Shown piece after piece: positions 52,963 through 62,393 of a DNA stretch of 64,000 bases. The DNA is from Lachnospiraceae bacterium. Its GTDB lineage: Bacteria > Bacillota > Clostridia > Lachnospirales > Lachnospiraceae. How positions within the stretch are numbered: position 1 is the first letter of the stretch; every line of letters begins with the position of its first letter. The translations under genes were made by a program, and so were the position numbers. The notes beneath the pieces were generated by a model. The model did not search any database, was not told where the DNA came from, and saw only the letters and a program-made list of their open reading frames with translations. The DNA lies in the NCBI GenBank assembly GCA_014804655.1, contig JAAUZK010000010.1, positions 188,502 through 252,501 on the forward strand, written 5' to 3'.

Positions 52963-53856
52963 ATGGATCAGAAAATGCTGTTTATTTATAATCCGAGAGC
53001 GGGCAAGGCGCAGATTCGCAGTAATCTGCTGGATATTATAGATATATTTGTGAAAGCGGGCTATGAAGTGACTGCGTATCCGACACAGGCCGCCGGAGAT
53101 GCCATTAAGGCTGTTAAAACACGGCATGAAGGGTATGATATTGTAGCATGCAGCGGCGGAGACGGAACGCTGGATGAAGTGGTGAGCGGTATGATGCAGT
53201 GTGAGGAAAAACTTCCGATCGGATATATTCCGGCAGGCAGTACCAATGATTTTGCTAATAGTCTTAGGATTCCCAAGAGCATGATCAAGGCGGCTGACGT
53301 AGTGGTCGGCGGCAGGGATTATGCTTGTGATATCGGTGCTTTTAACAACGATACTTTTATCTATGTGGCGGCATTCGGTATTTTTACGGATGTGTCCTAT
53401 GAGACGAAGCAGGATGTCAAGAATGTTCTGGGACATGCCGCATATTTGCTGGAGGGGGTTAAGCGGTTACCATCGGTGCGCTCCTATCCGCTTAAAATCA
53501 CTTGTAATGATCAGGTGATTGAGGGAGAGTTTCTTTACGGTATGGTTACGAATTCTTATTCCGTGGGAGGATTTCGCGGAATAACGGGGCAGGATATTCT
53601 GCTGGATGACGGGCTCTTTGAGGTGACGATGATCCGCAAACCGTCTAATCCGCTGGATCTGAATAATATTATTCTGGCGCTGGTAGATAAACGTGTGAAA
53701 TCAGAGCATATTCATACGTTTAAGACCTCCAGGCTGGTTGTGGAGAGCGAGGAGCCTGTCTCATGGACTCTGGACGGAGAGTTCGGAGGGGAACACTGCA
53801 AAGCGGTGATCGAGAACAGACAGAGAGTGCTGAATATCAGGGTTCCGGAAGAGTAA
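52963..53856 (+). CDS. Diacylglycerol kinase family lipid kinase (DagK/YegS)
   Basis: A 297-residue lipid kinase: FIYNPRAGKAQIR at the N-terminus, catalytic GGDGTLDEVVSGM and YIPAGSTNDFANSL, then EPVSWTLDGEFGGEH. Members phosphorylate diacylglycerol, recycling it into phosphatidic acid. The ribosome binding site is ACGGAGG. It is transcribed alone. Confidence 0.92.
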   Translation: MDQKMLFIYNPRAGKAQIRSNLLDIIDIFVKAGYEVTAYPTQAAGDAIKAVKTRHEGYDIVACSGGDGTLDEVVSGMMQCEEKLPIGYIPAGSTNDFANSLRIPKSMIKAADVVVGGRDYACDIGAFNNDTFIYVAAFGIFTDVSYETKQDVKNVLGHAAYLLEGVKRLPSVRSYPLKITCNDQVIEGEFLYGMVTNSYSVGGFRGITGQDILLDDGLFEVTMIRKPSNPLDLNNIILALVDKRVKSEHIHTFKTSRLVVESEEPVSWTLDGEFGGEHCKAVIENRQRVLNIRVPEE

Positions 53857-53883
53857 TCAAAACTAATATTTTCCAGAATATGT

Positions 53884-53912
53884 TTGCGTAAGGTCAAGCT
53901 TTGGGTTATAAT
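53884..53912 (+). promoter_or_regulatory. Promoter of fba
   Basis: TTGCGT (53884-53889), a 17-bp spacer and a perfect TATAAT (53907-53912), 72 nt before the fba start. Confidence 0.72.
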
Positions 53913-53984
53913 AAGTACGATAGTTAATATCCGGCGCGACAGCCGGTCATAATAATAAAAATATTAAGAAAGGTGGTAATGACA

Positions 53985-54953
53985 ATGCCATTAGTTACAA
54001 CAAAGGAAATGTTCGAGAAGGCATACAATGGCGGCTATGCGGTTGGTGCGTTCAATGTCAACAACATGGAGATCGTTCAGGGTATTACAGAGGCAGCCGG
54101 CGAGCTGAAGAGCCCTGTTATTCTTCAGGTTTCCAAGGGAGCTCGTGCTTATGCTAACCATACTTATCTGGTTAAGTTAGTAGAGGCAGCAGTTGCAGAG
54201 AATCCTGAGATCCCGATCGCGCTTCATTTGGATCACGGCGATACTTTTGAACTGTGTAAATCCTGTATCGACGGCGGATTTACTTCCGTTATGATCGATG
54301 CTTCTTCCAAATCTTTCGAGGATAACATCGCTTTAACGAAGCAGGTTGTAGAGTATGCTCATGATAAGGGCGTAGTTGTTGAGGCTGAGCTTGGTACATT
54401 GGCTGGTGTTGAGGATGAGGTTGTCGTAGAGGCAGGTAAAGAGTCCTATACACGTCCGGAGGAAGTAGAAGAGTTCGTTTCCAGAACAGGATGTGACTCT
54501 CTTGCGATCGCAATCGGTACTTCCCATGGTGCGTACAAGTTTACGGCAGCTCAGTGTACAAGAAATGCCGATGGTATTCTTGTTCCCCCGCCGCTTCGTT
54601 TCGACGTATTAGAGGAGTGCATCAAGCGTCTGCCCGGTTTCCCGATCGTTCTGCACGGTTCTTCTTCCGTTCCGCAGGAGTTCGTTAAGATGGTGAACCA
54701 GTACGGCGGCGATATGCCCGATGCAGTAGGTATTCCGGAAGAGCAGCTTCGTAAAGCAGCTGAGCTTGCAGTATGTAAGATCAATATCGACTCCGATATC
54801 CGTCTTGCAATGACAGGTAACATCCGCAAATACTTCGCAGAGCATCCGGATCATTTCGATCCTCGTCAGTATCTGAAACCGGCTCGTCAGGCTGTTAAAG
54901 ATATGGTTGCTCATAAGATTAAGAACGTTCTTGGTTCTGACGGTAAAGCGTAA
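53985..54953 (+). CDS. fba: Class II fructose-bisphosphate aldolase
   Basis: A 322-residue zinc aldolase of glycolysis. The metal- and substrate-binding segments are present: AFNVNNMEIVQ, ALHLDHGD, ASSKSFEDNI, VEAELGTLAG, IAIGTSHGAYK, VLHGSSSVP and KINIDSDIR. ATG 53985 follows AAAGGTGGT, so the longer frame (53973) is rejected. A strong promoter and terminator flank the gene; codon use is more biased towards GTT/CTT/ATC than in neighbours, consistent with high expression. Confidence 0.95.
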   Translation: MPLVTTKEMFEKAYNGGYAVGAFNVNNMEIVQGITEAAGELKSPVILQVSKGARAYANHTYLVKLVEAAVAENPEIPIALHLDHGDTFELCKSCIDGGFTSVMIDASSKSFEDNIALTKQVVEYAHDKGVVVEAELGTLAGVEDEVVVEAGKESYTRPEEVEEFVSRTGCDSLAIAIGTSHGAYKFTAAQCTRNADGILVPPPLRFDVLEECIKRLPGFPIVLHGSSSVPQEFVKMVNQYGGDMPDAVGIPEEQLRKAAELAVCKINIDSDIRLAMTGNIRKYFAEHPDHFDPRQYLKPARQAVKDMVAHKIKNVLGSDGKA

Positions 54954-55010
54954 GAAGCAGGCAGAACGTGATCTGATTTAATCAGAGAGCGTAACATCAA
55001 TGAAAATAAA

Positions 55011-55055
55011 AAAGTGCCGCGACATAACCGAAAAGTGGTTATGAAGCGGCACTTT
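55011..55055. terminator. Bidirectional terminator between fba and the hydrolase gene
   Basis: AAAGTGCCGC (55011-55020) pairs with GCGGCACTTT (55046-55055), and CATAACC (55023-55029) with GGTTATG (55037-55043). It lies between convergent genes and has A and T runs on both sides. Confidence 0.88.
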
Positions 55056-55056
55056 C

Positions 55057-56055
55057 TTACTTGCCAACATATTTCTGCAAAAATTCCGAAATCGTATCAT
55101 AATATGCTTCCGGGTCTTTATCCTGTGCCTGCGCGTGTCCCGCGCCTTCCACGATCAACAGATCTTTGGGACAGGATGCAGCTTCGTATAAATCTTCTGA
55201 CATTCGGACAGATATCATGGCATCCGAAGCGCCGTGTATAAAGAGGGTCGGTGTAGTGCTCTTAGCTACGGCATCGATTGCCGAGGCATCCATCAGGTCG
55301 TACCCGCCGCGAAGCTTAAGCACGACGCGGGCGGAATCCACCAGCGGAAAAGCGGGCAGATAGAACCACTCCGTCACCTTGTCACCGAACATGGAATAAG
55401 CATCCGTGTAGGCACAGTCTGAGATGACAGCGGCGACATGATCTGACAGAGTCTCTTCACCGGTCATGATTAACGCTGTGGAGGCGCCCATAGATTGTCC
55501 GTGTATGATGATCTTCGCTTCCGGGTCCTGCGACAGGATATAGTCGATCCAGAGATTACAGTCGTAATGATCCGTCCATCCCATTCCGATAAAATCCCCT
55601 TCACTCTCGCCCTGACATCGCAGATCGGGTACGATAATGTGATATCCCGACTCATGATACCAACAGGCGAAGGGATACATCTCTTCTTTCCAGCCCGTAT
55701 AGCCGTGAAGCACGAGCGCCCACAGATGTGTGTTATCCTCCGGATTCTGCGCATAAAATTCAGCTGCAATCAGAGTATAACCGTCTGTGCTTACGACGGA
55801 AATTTTGTCTGAGTCTACTGTCTCCAGCCATTCATTCGTATGGTTTAGAGCGAGCTGCCGGTTTACCTGAATATCCGATGTTTGTACCTGTGCGGCGTAA
55901 CTCTCATCCGTGATTCGCTGAAAGGATTCCAGTTTCCGCATAAAGGAAGGCACCAGCGCGGCGCTTACAAGGAAATTCACCAGAATAAAATACAGCACGG
56001 CCAGCAGGAGTATTATGATTAACAGAACAATAAAGAGCTTGCGTTTTTTCTTCAA
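55057..56055 (-). CDS. Membrane-anchored alpha/beta hydrolase
   Basis: A hydrolase of about 332 residues. An N-terminal helix (KKRKLFIVLLIIILLLAVLY) anchors it. The catalytic Ser is in IIIHGQSMGASTAL (GQSMG), the oxyanion region is ALVLHGYTGWKE, the acid and His are in FIHGASDAMI and EGAGHAQAQ. Substrate is unknown; cell-surface or membrane lipid and peptide esters are possible. The start is TTG 56055 (AAAGG 10 nt upstream) or GTG 56067. The frame continues upstream into repeat DNA, which is not coding. Confidence 0.82.
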   Translation of the reverse strand: MKKKRKLFIVLLIIILLLAVLYFILVNFLVSAALVPSFMRKLESFQRITDESYAAQVQTSDIQVNRQLALNHTNEWLETVDSDKISVVSTDGYTLIAAEFYAQNPEDNTHLWALVLHGYTGWKEEMYPFACWYHESGYHIIVPDLRCQGESEGDFIGMGWTDHYDCNLWIDYILSQDPEAKIIIHGQSMGASTALIMTGEETLSDHVAAVISDCAYTDAYSMFGDKVTEWFYLPAFPLVDSARVVLKLRGGYDLMDASAIDAVAKSTTPTLFIHGASDAMISVRMSEDLYEAASCPKDLLIVEGAGHAQAQDKDPEAYYDTISEFLQKYVGK

Positions 56056-56100
56056 AATGATCCGCACCTTTTTTTGATTCGAGTTATTGCACCGCTTTTT

Positions 56101-56190
56101 TCGAGTTTGCGGAGATGCGCAGCATCTCATGAGCAATATCTCGCAAGCGAACTTGTTCGCAAAGTTAATTCCGAAGGAATTTACTTTTTT
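56101..56190. repeat. Cluster of three tandem palindromes
   Basis: GAGATGC-GCA-GCATCTC (56112-56128), GCGAAC-TT-GTTCGC (56147-56160) and AATTCC-GAA-GGAATT (56167-56181, with AGT/ACT flanks) lie within 90 bp between the hydrolase start and the 3' end of the symporter gene. CGAGTTTGCGG at 56102 resembles the start of the 1198-1243 repeat. Same short-loop palindrome style, perhaps one dispersed family. Confidence 0.65.
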
Positions 56191-56344
56191 TATTGTACTA
56201 TAAATCGTCGGGTCCTGCCAGACGTGCTGTATTTATTTTTACTGTTATTTTTTGTTTATTACGGTAGATATATCCATATTATTATGTACTTTACCCAAAC
56301 CGGATGATTTAAGTAAAAGCGCAGTTGTCAGTATATAGATTGCT

Positions 56345-57838
56345 TTACTCCGCATGATCCTCGTTGATGTCCGGGAATACAGACAACATCGGTTTCACAT
56401 CTTTCTTGCGGATTATGCGGTCTACATAGTTTTTCGTAATCTTCATCACAAGCGGAGAGAGGCAGAGCACACCGATCAAGTTGGGCATAGCCATCAAGCC
56501 GTTAAATGTATCGGAGAGATCCCATGCAAGACTCAGATTCATGGTTGCTCCGATAAAGATCATCAGAACGAATACAATCTTATAGGCGATTGTGGATTTC
56601 GTGCCGAATAAGTACTCCCAAGCCTTGGATCCGTAATGACTCCATCCCAGAACCGTGGAGAATGCAAACAACAGGATCGCAAGAGCGATGAACATAGGTC
56701 CGAAGGAACCAAATATAGTTGCAAATGCCTCGCCTACCAGTGCGGAACCGGAAGACTCGCTTAAGACAGCGCCGGTTTTCAGATCAACAAGACCGGAAGA
56801 GAGAACGGCAAATGCTGTCAGCGTGCAGACAACGATAGTGTCCGCAAATACTTCGAAGATACCCCACATACCCTGACGAACAGGTTCTTTTACATTGGAG
56901 TTGGAGTGTACCATAACGGAGGAACCGAGTCCGGCTTCGTTGGAGAACACTCCACGCTTCATACCCCATGTCAGAGCCATCTTCACACCGGAACCGACGA
57001 TACCGCCGCCTACCGCTTTTAAGCCAAATGCGCCTTTGAAGATAGCGGCAAATACGGCGCCAACCTGGCCGATGTTAGCGAAGAAGATTACCAGTGCGCC
57101 GAGGATATATGCGATTGCCATGAAAGGAACCAGTTTCTCGGTAACGGATGCGATTCTCTTCAGACCGCCTACAATAACAAGCGCCGCTAAGATCATCAAT
57201 CCGATACCCGTCACAACAGTCGGAATCGAGAATGCCGCCTCCATGTTAGCGGATATAGAGTTTACCTGACTCATGTTGCCGATACCAAAGGAAGCAAGCA
57301 GGCAGAATGCAGAGAACAGCACCGCAAGTACCGCGCCGATCTGTTTACAGCCTTTGTAGGAGCCGAGACCGTCTTTTAAGTAATACATGGCGCCGCCGCA
57401 CCATTCGTCGTTAGAATTCTTACGACGATAGTAGATACCGAGGACATTTTCGGAATAGTTCGTCATCATGCCGAAGAAAGCAACGATCCACATCCAGAAG
57501 ATTGCACCGGGACCGCCTGCGATCAATGCGCTGGCTACGCCTACAATATTACCGGTACCGATCGTAGCCGCGAGCGCTGTACATAAGGACTGAAACTGGG
57601 AAATAGATTTGTCGTCCTTGTCGGTATGCTTCGTGATGTGCTTATCACTGAAGATGCCGCCTATGGTGTTTTTAAACCAGTGTCCGATATGTGACAATTG
57701 GAAGAATTTAGTAAGTACGGTCATCAAAATACCTGTACCGACAAGGAGTATCAGCATCGGAATACCCCAGACAAAATTGTTGACCGCGCCGTTGACCGTT
57801 GTAATGGTATCAACGAGACCGGTAAAGAATTCGTTCAT
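56345..57838 (-). CDS. Alanine/glycine:cation symporter (AGCS family)
   Basis: A 497-residue transporter with about 11 membrane helices. The family signature is present: QFQSLCTALAATIGTGNIVG, GPGAIFWMWIVAFFGM and WCGGAMYYLKDGLG, plus NEAGLGSSVMVHSNSNVK. It imports alanine or glycine with Na+ or H+. ATG 57838 is preceded by AAGGAGGAG; the longer frame (57916) is rejected. It is transcribed alone on the minus strand. Confidence 0.93.
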   Translation of the reverse strand: MNEFFTGLVDTITTVNGAVNNFVWGIPMLILLVGTGILMTVLTKFFQLSHIGHWFKNTIGGIFSDKHITKHTDKDDKSISQFQSLCTALAATIGTGNIVGVASALIAGGPGAIFWMWIVAFFGMMTNYSENVLGIYYRRKNSNDEWCGGAMYYLKDGLGSYKGCKQIGAVLAVLFSAFCLLASFGIGNMSQVNSISANMEAAFSIPTVVTGIGLMILAALVIVGGLKRIASVTEKLVPFMAIAYILGALVIFFANIGQVGAVFAAIFKGAFGLKAVGGGIVGSGVKMALTWGMKRGVFSNEAGLGSSVMVHSNSNVKEPVRQGMWGIFEVFADTIVVCTLTAFAVLSSGLVDLKTGAVLSESSGSALVGEAFATIFGSFGPMFIALAILLFAFSTVLGWSHYGSKAWEYLFGTKSTIAYKIVFVLMIFIGATMNLSLAWDLSDTFNGLMAMPNLIGVLCLSPLVMKITKNYVDRIIRKKDVKPMLSVFPDINEDHAE

Positions 57839-58485
57839 AATAGTCTCCTCCTTCATCTGTTTCCGTAAAAAAGCGCAGACATGATAAGTATGTCTACGCT
57901 GACATTCGGAAATCACTTATTGATATACTATATGTAAGTTTACACGCTACAAAGTATATCATAGAATGAATGCCATAGCAAGGGGAATTGTATACATGGA
58001 TATTTGCATATTGCAGTATGCAATATAAAACCCCAAACTGAATCGTTGTCTTCATATATTAATAAGAGGAAAAAATACCCCTGAAAAGGGAGGATGCCAA
58101 GTAAAGAAAATCTTTACTTGGCATTTATTATGAAAAAGTTTTAATTAATCAGTTACTTTGATGTGTTCTCTGTTGTTATCTTATGGTCTTAGTATACGCA
58201 AGAGAAATGTCTAAAAAATGATTCCTGAATGAAGTTTTTTTAAATTAAATATGAACAAATCATGAACGTGGTTGTACACAAATATTCGTATATGTGCCTG
58301 GGGCACTGCTGCGGGAGAGGAGGAAATACTTGACAATCCTACTCAAAAGAGATAATTTATTATCATATCAGATTTATTCTTATAGTTATATCATTTGTGC
58401 GTTTCGCACACTCGGCGGACTCTGCCGGAACTTCCAACTGTTATATGTTTGGAGAAATAAATTTTACCTAAGAGGAGGACAAGGT
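57839..58485. other. Intergenic region with one strong stem-loop
   Basis: No gene is supported. A 14-bp perfect stem, ATGCCAAGTAAAGA (58094-58107) and TCTTTACTTGGCAT (58111-58124), with a 3-nt loop and a T-rich 3' side looks like a terminator on the plus strand, but no gene ends before it, so it may end a small RNA or an inactive gene. The longest open frame upstream of ATG 58486 is not preceded by a ribosome binding site. Confidence 0.45.
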
Positions 58486-59562
58486 ATGGCAACAAAATTG
58501 AAAGAATATTTCCCGATAATCAGGGAGGGGGAGGAGGTGCTGGCAGAGATTGCAAAGAACGATGCACTTCAGGTAAGGTTTGACAGCTGGGAGCCGGAAC
58601 AGCAGGAAGAGTTCCTGAATATCTGTACTGGTGTAAAAGGGCTGAAACTTTTGTATGACGGTTTTTTTAAAGAGATCATGAACCCGAAGTATGTACCAGA
58701 GAGGTTTAATAATTTCTTATCCAGTCTGTTGGGTCAAAAGGTCAGGGTAGTGAAGGTTTTGCCGAATGATTCCGTTAGGATTGCGGACGAGAGCTCCCTG
58801 CTGATCATGGATATTGTTGTGGAGCTGGAGGATGGGAGCATAGCCAATGTTGAGATGCAGAAGATTGGTTATCTGTTCCCGGGACAAAGATGTGCCTGCT
58901 ACTCAGCAGATCTGTTGCTGCGCCAGTATAAGCGGGTGAGAGGAGAGAAGAAAAAGAAGTTCAGCTATCGCGATATCAAGAGTGTCTATACAATAGTTTT
59001 GTTTGAGAAGAGCCCTGCAGAATTCTATGAATATCCTGACATATATTATCATTTTTTCGAACAAAAGTCTGACACAGGATTGCAGATGGAGTTTCTGCAG
59101 AAATACCTGTTCATTCCGCTTGACATCTTTCGGAAAAGCAAGCAAAATAAAGACATAAAAGACAAGAGAGATGCATGGTTGGCCTTGTTTTCAAGTGATG
59201 AGCCGGAAACTATTATAGGGTTGATGGAAGCATATCCTGAGTTCCGTGAAATATATGAGGAAGGCTATGAGATCTGCCGGAATGTAGAAAGGGTGATGGA
59301 GATGTTCTCAAAGGAGCTGTACGAGCTTGACCGGAATACGGTGCAGTATATGATTGATGAGATGCAGGATACGATAGATGCGCAGAAGGAGGAGCTCGAC
59401 GAGCGGAACCGGACAATTACAGAGTTACGGGAAGAACATGAAAGGACGTTGGGTGGAGCGGTAAGCATCCTGAGGAGCCTGAGCATATCGGAACAGGAGA
59501 TCGTCACGAGAATCTGTGAGCAGTATCAGATTGATGAGGAACAGGTGAAGAAGTATTTATAG
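58486..59562 (+). CDS. PD-(D/E)XK nuclease family transposase (Rpn-like)
   Basis: A 358-residue protein of the Rpn/PDDEXK_2 family. After GVKGLKLLYDGFFKEIMNP it has the nuclease core: SLLIMDIVVELEDGSIANVE (Asp and Glu of PD-ExK type) and MQKIG. A helical C-terminus (coiled coil about residues 270-320: QDTIDAQKEELDERNRTITE) is typical. Rpn proteins promote recombination and are often multi-copy. AGAGGAGGAC precedes ATG 58486. The core Lys appears as MQKIG; activity not certain. Confidence 0.83.
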   Translation: MATKLKEYFPIIREGEEVLAEIAKNDALQVRFDSWEPEQQEEFLNICTGVKGLKLLYDGFFKEIMNPKYVPERFNNFLSSLLGQKVRVVKVLPNDSVRIADESSLLIMDIVVELEDGSIANVEMQKIGYLFPGQRCACYSADLLLRQYKRVRGEKKKKFSYRDIKSVYTIVLFEKSPAEFYEYPDIYYHFFEQKSDTGLQMEFLQKYLFIPLDIFRKSKQNKDIKDKRDAWLALFSSDEPETIIGLMEAYPEFREIYEEGYEICRNVERVMEMFSKELYELDRNTVQYMIDEMQDTIDAQKEELDERNRTITELREEHERTLGGAVSILRSLSISEQEIVTRICEQYQIDEEQVKKYL

Positions 59563-59796
59563 GCATTAGGAGCCAAGTTGATAGATGTCTAAGGGAATAC
59601 CGATCCGCCTGTATATTTAACATGCAATGGGTACAGAGCCTGCAGCAGATTGTTGTAGGTATCGCATTCTCAAAAGTAAAGATTGGCTTTGATGTCTCTC
59701 CGACACCGGCATCGCAATTCGCGTAATAGAAATCAATAAAAGGCAGATTACGTTTAATCCATAATGTATAGATCGTATACAGACAGATAAAGGAGA

Positions 59797-60414
59797 ATGA
59801 TTTTGGGAATACTGATTGGAAGCATTATTATTCTGGCGTTGATTGTGATCGCTATGTTTACGCAGAGTGTATTCTTTTGGGGGCTCGCACTGGTGGTTGT
59901 CGGAACTGTGTTCGTCCGATATAAGAATAAATCTGCATCACCGACAGCGGTTTTCGTTATGGGAATCTATGCAGTCATATGGGGATCGCTGACGCTGGCG
60001 ATTCCCTTTTTTTGTGAAGGCGTTGAGGTGTGGGTTTTTTTGGCAGGTTTTGGCGGAATGTTTATGGGAATCGGTATCTATCAGGGAATTGCCAAGCCTC
60101 TCCTGTGCCGAGAGCAGATAACGGCCATCTACATGGGTGCGAGGGCTTGCAGAGGCGGCAGATATGGGAGGACTTATTATGATCCGATTTTTGCATACCG
60201 ATACGATAATTATTCTTATCAAAATACAACAGGCGAAGTGTACAGCAGACGAAAACTTTTGAAAAAGTACAAGGAGGGAAGCGATTACCCTATTTATCTG
60301 AATCCTCGTAATCCGGGTTCCATACGCACGAAACGTACGCCGCAGAAGACGGATGTGTTGTTGATCTGTATCGGACTCTTATGTGTGAGTGTGGTGCTTG
60401 CGCAGGTATTGTGA
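59797..60414 (+). CDS. Membrane protein with DUF3592-like domain
   Basis: A 205-residue protein with four N-terminal hydrophobic segments (about 3-20, 26-42, 51-72, 79-97), a loop domain with YDPIFAYRYDNYSYQNTTGE, then a closing helix (DVLLICIGLLCVSVVLAQVL). The middle region is similar to DUF3592-type domains. ATG 59797 is only 1-2 nt after AAAGGAG, so the true start may be TTG 59803. Function unknown. Confidence 0.65.
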   Translation: MILGILIGSIIILALIVIAMFTQSVFFWGLALVVVGTVFVRYKNKSASPTAVFVMGIYAVIWGSLTLAIPFFCEGVEVWVFLAGFGGMFMGIGIYQGIAKPLLCREQITAIYMGARACRGGRYGRTYYDPIFAYRYDNYSYQNTTGEVYSRRKLLKKYKEGSDYPIYLNPRNPGSIRTKRTPQKTDVLLICIGLLCVSVVLAQVL

Positions 60415-60466
60415 GTGTGCCGATCCCAAGATCAAAAGGGTCTGAGAAGTTTTGTGACCATTTTGA

Positions 60467-60664
60467 CAATGGTGCAACAAAGAGGAAGAGCAAAAAGCTC
60501 AGGAAGAAAATAGAGAACCCATTATCATCCCTCATTTCAGTTGCCACGTTTTTCGCCATACGTTTTGCACACGGTTTTGCGAAAATAAAACGAACATCAA
60601 GGTAATTCAGGAGATAATGGGTCATGCAAACTTTATAAAAACCGTACTGAACAGTACCGAATAA
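60467..60664 (+). pseudogene. C-terminal remnant of a tyrosine recombinase (integrase)
   Basis: One frame contains NKEEEQKAQEENREPIIIPH, then SCHVFRHTFCTRFCENKTNI and KVIQEIMGHANF before it diverges and stops at 60664. This is the catalytic core of Tn916-type integrases: the HxxR region is intact in HVFRHTF and the second conserved His is in MGHANF. The final Tyr nucleophile region is lost, and there is no start codon; a stop (60464-60466) closes the frame upstream. Remains of an inactivated mobile element. Confidence 0.82.
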
Positions 60665-60683
60665 TACTTTTCCCTGAAGCTGC

Positions 60684-61205
60684 TTAGAGCTTCTCCGGTT
60701 CCGGGTATTCTACCCCGAAAGTATCAACGGTAACGCTCTGCATCACTTGATTTTCCAATGGTCTGTCGGAATAATCGGTAGCTGTTTCAGCAATGCGGTT
60801 CACCACATCCATACCTTCTATCACCTTTCCAAACGCCGCATAAGCGCCGTCCAGATGCGGGCTTGTCTTGTGCATGATGAAGAACTGGCTTCCAGCAGAA
60901 TCAGGATGCATGCTTCTTGCCATAGAGAGCACGCCTTCGGTGTGCTTCAGGTCGTTGGGAAAGCCGTTCTGTGCGAATTCTCCGCGAATCGAATAGTCGG
61001 GACCGCCCATGCCGGTGCCTTCGGGATCGCCGCCCTGAATCATGAAGCCTTTAATGACTCTGTGAAATATAAGTCCGTCATAGAAATTCTTATTAATTAA
61101 GCTGATAAAGTTGTTGACGGAGACCGGCGCAATGTCGGGATAAAGTTCCGCCTTGATGACATCTCCGTTTTCCATTGTAAAAGTAACGATTGGGTTTTGT
61201 GACAT
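60684..61205 (-). CDS. Cyclophilin-type peptidyl-prolyl isomerase
   Basis: A 173-residue cytoplasmic cyclophilin: VKAELYPDIAPVSVNNFIS-like start, FHRVIKGFMIQGGDPEGTGM, GVLSMARSMHPDSAGSQFFI and the Trp-site equivalent SPHLDGAYAAFGKVIEGMDV. It catalyses prolyl isomerisation in folding. ATG 61205 has GAGGAAAC just upstream. Shares only a short intergenic region with the GNAT gene on the other strand. Confidence 0.92.
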   Translation of the reverse strand: MSQNPIVTFTMENGDVIKAELYPDIAPVSVNNFISLINKNFYDGLIFHRVIKGFMIQGGDPEGTGMGGPDYSIRGEFAQNGFPNDLKHTEGVLSMARSMHPDSAGSQFFIMHKTSPHLDGAYAAFGKVIEGMDVVNRIAETATDYSDRPLENQVMQSVTVDTFGVEYPEPEKL

Positions 61206-61336
61206 AGTTTCCTCATTTCCGCGCTGTCTTTGGCGCAATTTTCTCGTTTCTGAAATTTTGATATGGTAATATTATATATAGTATAAGACGGATAATGCAA
61301 GAGGGCATGGAGATTAATTTTACGGAGAAAGAATAA

Positions 61337-62185
61337 ATGATGCTGAAAAAAGTGATTTTACTGATCGAGGAAGATATTTTACAGCAAAAAGTTCTGTGCG
61401 GGAAAAGTATTCTGCCGGACGATCTGCGGGAATTTGGGGTGGAGCTTGTTATCGGGCAGGGGCAGAGTGCGGCTGTGGACACCGAAGCAGAAGAGCACTT
61501 GTACATCACAGATTCGGAGGAGATGTATCGTCTTATGAGACAGCGGGGAAGATACGTGCTGCCATATCGGCATGAGAAAAATAAGAACGCGGATTTTACG
61601 GGAGCGCCGTATGTGATTGAGCAGATTGAAGAGGTTGATTATGAGACTGTCGATCTGGCATATAGGCGGCTTGCGGGACTGCCGTGGGAGGTTCTCAGGA
61701 CGAAGCGGTGCATAATCCGCGAGACTACGGAGGCTGATGTGGACAGTTTCTACAATATATATGCGGAACCAGAGATTACCAGATATATGGAAGATCTGTA
61801 TGAGGATCGGGAAGAAGAACTGGCCTATGTCGCAGAGTATCGGGAGAAGATGTACGGATTCTATGGATATGGCATGTGGACGGTGCTTACGAAAGAGGGT
61901 ACGGTGATCGGCCGGGCAGGCATAAGCTGGCGTGAGGGATTCGACCTGCCGGAGTTGGGATTCGTGATCGGAGTGCCCTGGCAGGGACAGGGATACGCCT
62001 ATGAGGTGTGCAGGGCGATTCTCGATTATGCAAAGATAGAATTGGGTTTTACACAGGTACAGGCGCTTGTAATGGAGGGAAACGAGAAGTCGGCGGCACT
62101 GTGCCGGAAACTGGGATTTCGGAAAGGGGAGCGGGTCGAAGAGGATGGAGAGCAGTATGACAGATATCTGGCGGAGCTGACCTAG
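61337..62185 (+). CDS. GNAT-family acetyltransferase
   Basis: A 282-residue protein. The C-terminal part (about 115-282) is a GNAT domain of the RimJ/L type: RTKRCIIRETTEADVDSFYN, RYMEDLYEDREEE, ELGFVIGVPWQGQGYAYEVC and NEKSAALCRKLGFRKGERV. An extra N-terminal domain of about 110 residues (MMLKKVILLIEEDILQQKVL) is not typical of simple GNAT proteins and may bind the substrate or a nucleotide. Substrate unknown. GGAGAAAG precedes the ATG. Confidence 0.83.
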   Translation: MMLKKVILLIEEDILQQKVLCGKSILPDDLREFGVELVIGQGQSAAVDTEAEEHLYITDSEEMYRLMRQRGRYVLPYRHEKNKNADFTGAPYVIEQIEEVDYETVDLAYRRLAGLPWEVLRTKRCIIRETTEADVDSFYNIYAEPEITRYMEDLYEDREEELAYVAEYREKMYGFYGYGMWTVLTKEGTVIGRAGISWREGFDLPELGFVIGVPWQGQGYAYEVCRAILDYAKIELGFTQVQALVMEGNEKSAALCRKLGFRKGERVEEDGEQYDRYLAELT

Positions 62186-62393
62186 ACAACTCTGTAAGAA
62201 AGAAAAGCGGCACATTCTTCCATGATGATGCAATTTTGATACAAATTTGATGGAGTTTTGATGCAAAGATTATGCTTTTATGTTGCAAATCTGATGCAGG
62301 ATTGATGCTTTCACACGGTAGCATAGACGTAGAGATTACACGTACCGTCAGATTCAGGATGATCAAAAGACGTGAGAAGGAAGGATGTGCAGT

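Noticed and set aside
61379..62266. 295-codon minus-strand frame opposite the GNAT gene
   Set aside because: It overlaps a clear acetyltransferase gene; composition is Leu/His/Arg-rich as expected for an antisense frame and no motif is present.
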